Assembly: GCA_030601545.1 (NCBI GenBank)
Contig: JAUVTM010000024.1
Location: forward strand, 1 to 14,376
DNA length: 14,376 nt
Direction of reading: 5' to 3'
DNA from: Syntrophobacterales bacterium
GTDB taxonomy: Bacteria > Desulfobacterota > Syntrophobacteria > BM002
Shown here: positions 13,208 through 14,376 of the stretch, one piece after another
Layout: each line of letters starts with the position of its first letter
Numbering within the stretch: the stretch's first letter is position 1
Made by a program: the position numbers and the translations under genes
The notes under the pieces: generated by a model
Told to the model about the DNA's origin: nothing
Databases searched by the model: none
The model's input: the letters and a program-made list of their open reading frames with translations, nothing else

Positions 13208-13287
13208 GTAGGGCCGGTCTCCGTCCCGGCCAAAGAAGTCGGGTAATTATGCAAGCGGTTTGCGGCGGGTGCGGTGACCCGCCCTAC
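13208..13287. repeat. 80-bp GTAGGGC...GCCCTAC inverted element with two internal hairpins
   Basis: The ends GTAGGGC (13208-13214) and GCCCTAC (13281-13287) are exact inverted repeats. Inside, GGCCGG/CCGGCC (13212-13217 and 13226-13231) and GGCGGGT/ACCCGCC (13264-13270 and 13277-13283) form two GC-rich hairpins. This looks like a small non-coding palindromic intergenic element. It sits between the pterin methyltransferase stop and the divergent MttB start, and in RNA could form strong structure, weakening or separating translation of the two genes. Confidence 0.65.
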
Positions 13288-13288
13288 A

Positions 13289-13323
13289 CCATAAACAGCT
13301 AACCGTTTACTGCTTACCGCTTA
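13289..13323. repeat. Degenerate heptamer array, CCGCTTA type
   Basis: Five contiguous 7-base units, each starting with C and ending with A: CCATAAA at 13289, CAGCTAA at 13296, CCGTTTA at 13303, CTGCTTA at 13310 and CCGCTTA at 13317. On the coding (minus) strand the first unit begins exactly with the TAA stop codon of the pterin methyltransferase (13321-13323). Confidence 0.65.
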
Positions 13324-14115
13324 CTTTCTAAAAGCCCGCATGTACTTGCGACAGTGTCTGTCTCTCCCTACCAGCACCTCGGCGGTCTTGACCGCTGCCG
13401 AGATCTCATGGTCCAGGGGATCTATGATGGCGGCGTCAAGACCTGCATAGACAGCCATGCACAAAAAAGCTGCATTCAGCCTACCGCGCGCGGGCAAGCC
13501 GTAGGATACATTGGAAACACCCAGTGCAGTCTTGCAGCCGGGAAACTGTTTCTTGACCTCGGTGATAGCTGCAAGCGTTTTGAGCCCCTGTTTTACGTCC
13601 GTGCTGATCGGCATGACCAAAAGATCAAAGAAAACGTTTTCGATTGGCACGTCGAATCTTTCGCAGGCTGAGACTACTTTTTCTGCTGCTTGTAGCCGAT
13701 CGTCAACGGTTTTGGGGATGCCGCTCTCATCCATGGTCAGGGCTATAAGTGGGGCGCTGTAAGTGCTGGCCAGAGGCACGACCTTTTCCAAGCTTTCTTG
13801 CTCTGCCTTGGCCGAGTTGATCAAAGATGCGCGTCCGTTGCGGCTCTTCAGACCGCTCTCCAACACAGCCGGATCCGCACTGTCGATGCACAGAGGTGTT
13901 TCCACCTCCTTTTGAATTGTTTCAACAGCCCATTCCATTGCTTGAATTTCGTCCTCCCGAGAGCCAATCCCGGTCCCCACATTGACGTCAATATAGCTGG
14001 CTCCGGCTGCAACTTGCTGCTTGGCTAAATCCAGAAGTCTTTCCTGATCTCGGTTTTGGATAATGGTTTTCACCATGGGAAGGGTGCCATTGATCTTTTC
14101 AGCAATGATTATCAT
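13321..14115 (-). CDS. Methyltetrahydrofolate:corrinoid methyltransferase (MtgA/AcsE-like), copy 2
   Basis: A 264-residue pterin-binding TIM barrel, second copy in the window. Motifs are IAEKING at the N-terminus, YIDVNVGTG (41-49), CIDS with Asp78, LINS with Asn100, FFDLLVMP with Asp164 and LGVSNVSYGLP with Asn202. The frame extends upstream to 14238, but that part overlaps the preceding MttB gene in another frame. MIIIAEKIN at 14115 matches the family start and has GGAG 7 bases before it, inside the last codons of that gene. Only 4 bases separate the two genes, so they are probably translationally coupled. Expected role: passing methyl groups from the second corrinoid protein to tetrahydrofolate. 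The TAA stop is the first triplet of a heptamer array. Confidence 0.9.
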   Translation of the reverse strand: MIIIAEKINGTLPMVKTIIQNRDQERLLDLAKQQVAAGASYIDVNVGTGIGSREDEIQAMEWAVETIQKEVETPLCIDSADPAVLESGLKSRNGRASLINSAKAEQESLEKVVPLASTYSAPLIALTMDESGIPKTVDDRLQAAEKVVSACERFDVPIENVFFDLLVMPISTDVKQGLKTLAAITEVKKQFPGCKTALGVSNVSYGLPARGRLNAAFLCMAVYAGLDAAIIDPLDHEISAAVKTAEVLVGRDRHCRKYMRAFRK

Positions 14116-14119
14116 GTGG

Positions 14120-14376
14120 CTACTCCATGAGAAAGGAGCGAAGTCCGGGGATTTCCCCTTTGAGACGTTCGCGAATCTCCTCCGGCAATACCGATTGTGC
14201 AGGGCCATTGAGAATTTCGTGGACTGTGTCCGTGGCACGGGCGTTGGTGTCTTTTGCCCCCCTACTCTCCCACTTGTCTCGATTGTCTCTGTCGCTCAGC
14301 TGCGGATGATACTGCTCGGAACGCATGTAGCGTCGGGTGTGACGGTTGGAGACAAAATGGCCACCCGGGCCGGCTT
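14120..14376 (-). CDS. MttB-superfamily methyltransferase, C-terminal fragment
   Basis: The last 84 residues of an MttB-family protein; the gene runs off the right edge. It starts within the diagnostic C-terminal motif, AGPGGHFVSNRHTRRYMR, followed by YHPQLSDRDNRDKWESRGAK and a charged tail with LPEEIRERL. This is the canonical MttB/MtgB ending, closer to the textbook form than any other copy in the window. The stop is TAG (14120-14122). An ATG in the fragment (14326) is internal methionine, not a start. It is the most upstream visible gene of the minus-strand operon and probably the main demethylase of that module. Whether the missing part carries an in-frame TAG (pyrrolysine) cannot be seen. 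Confidence 0.88.
   Translation of the reverse strand, partial: AGPGGHFVSNRHTRRYMRSEQYHPQLSDRDNRDKWESRGAKDTNARATDTVHEILNGPAQSVLPEEIRERLKGEIPGLRSFLME

Noticed and set aside
14116..14238. Upstream extension of the second pterin methyltransferase frame
   Set aside because: It overlaps the C-terminus of the MttB gene in another frame. The family start MIIIAEKIN and a GGAG site support 14115.

Overview
The window looks like a chromosomal piece of an anaerobic bacterium that feeds methyl groups from methylated (probably quaternary) amines into tetrahydrofolate. A Desulfobacterota-type (deltaproteobacterial) host is my best guess, from the gene set, a sigma-54-type promoter and spacers full of short repeats. 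Taxonomy is inference, and no marker gene is present.

Layout. Bases 1-182 are the end of a SlyD-like peptidyl-prolyl isomerase, closed by a clear intrinsic terminator (215-252). A leader of about 350 bases follows, with a sigma-54-type -24/-12 element. It opens a plus-strand operon (603-7741): methyltetrahydrofolate:corrinoid methyltransferase, corrinoid protein, two different MttB-superfamily methyltransferases, a DUF1638-like cysteine-rich protein and a reductive activator of corrinoid proteins (2Fe-2S plus ASKHA ATPase). A minus-strand operon converges on it from the right. In its reading order it holds an MttB-family gene (cut by the window edge), a second methyltetrahydrofolate:corrinoid methyltransferase, a divergent MttB-like protein, a second corrinoid protein, a large SAM-dependent methyltransferase-like protein and an asparagine-synthetase-like protein. 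The operons meet tail to tail with only 45 bases between stop codons.

How they work together (inference from the families): each MttB-like enzyme moves a methyl group from a substrate to Co(I) of its corrinoid protein, the pterin-binding enzyme passes it to tetrahydrofolate, and the single activator re-reduces corrinoid that has drifted to Co(II). No MttB gene has an in-frame TAG, and four genes end in TAG, so these are the non-pyrrolysine (glycine-betaine-type) branch and not trimethylamine enzymes. Substrates cannot be read from sequence.

The least expected part is the distal end of the minus operon. The asparagine-synthetase-like protein keeps an intact ATP-pyrophosphatase domain, but with the best-supported start codon it has lost the catalytic N-terminal cysteine, and other glutamine-site residues are changed too. 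It sits beside a SAM methyltransferase that may continue 50 residues in the -1 frame. Four intergenic spacers carry degenerate tandem arrays with the same 7-base period but unrelated sequences, which is the most unusual DNA-level pattern here.
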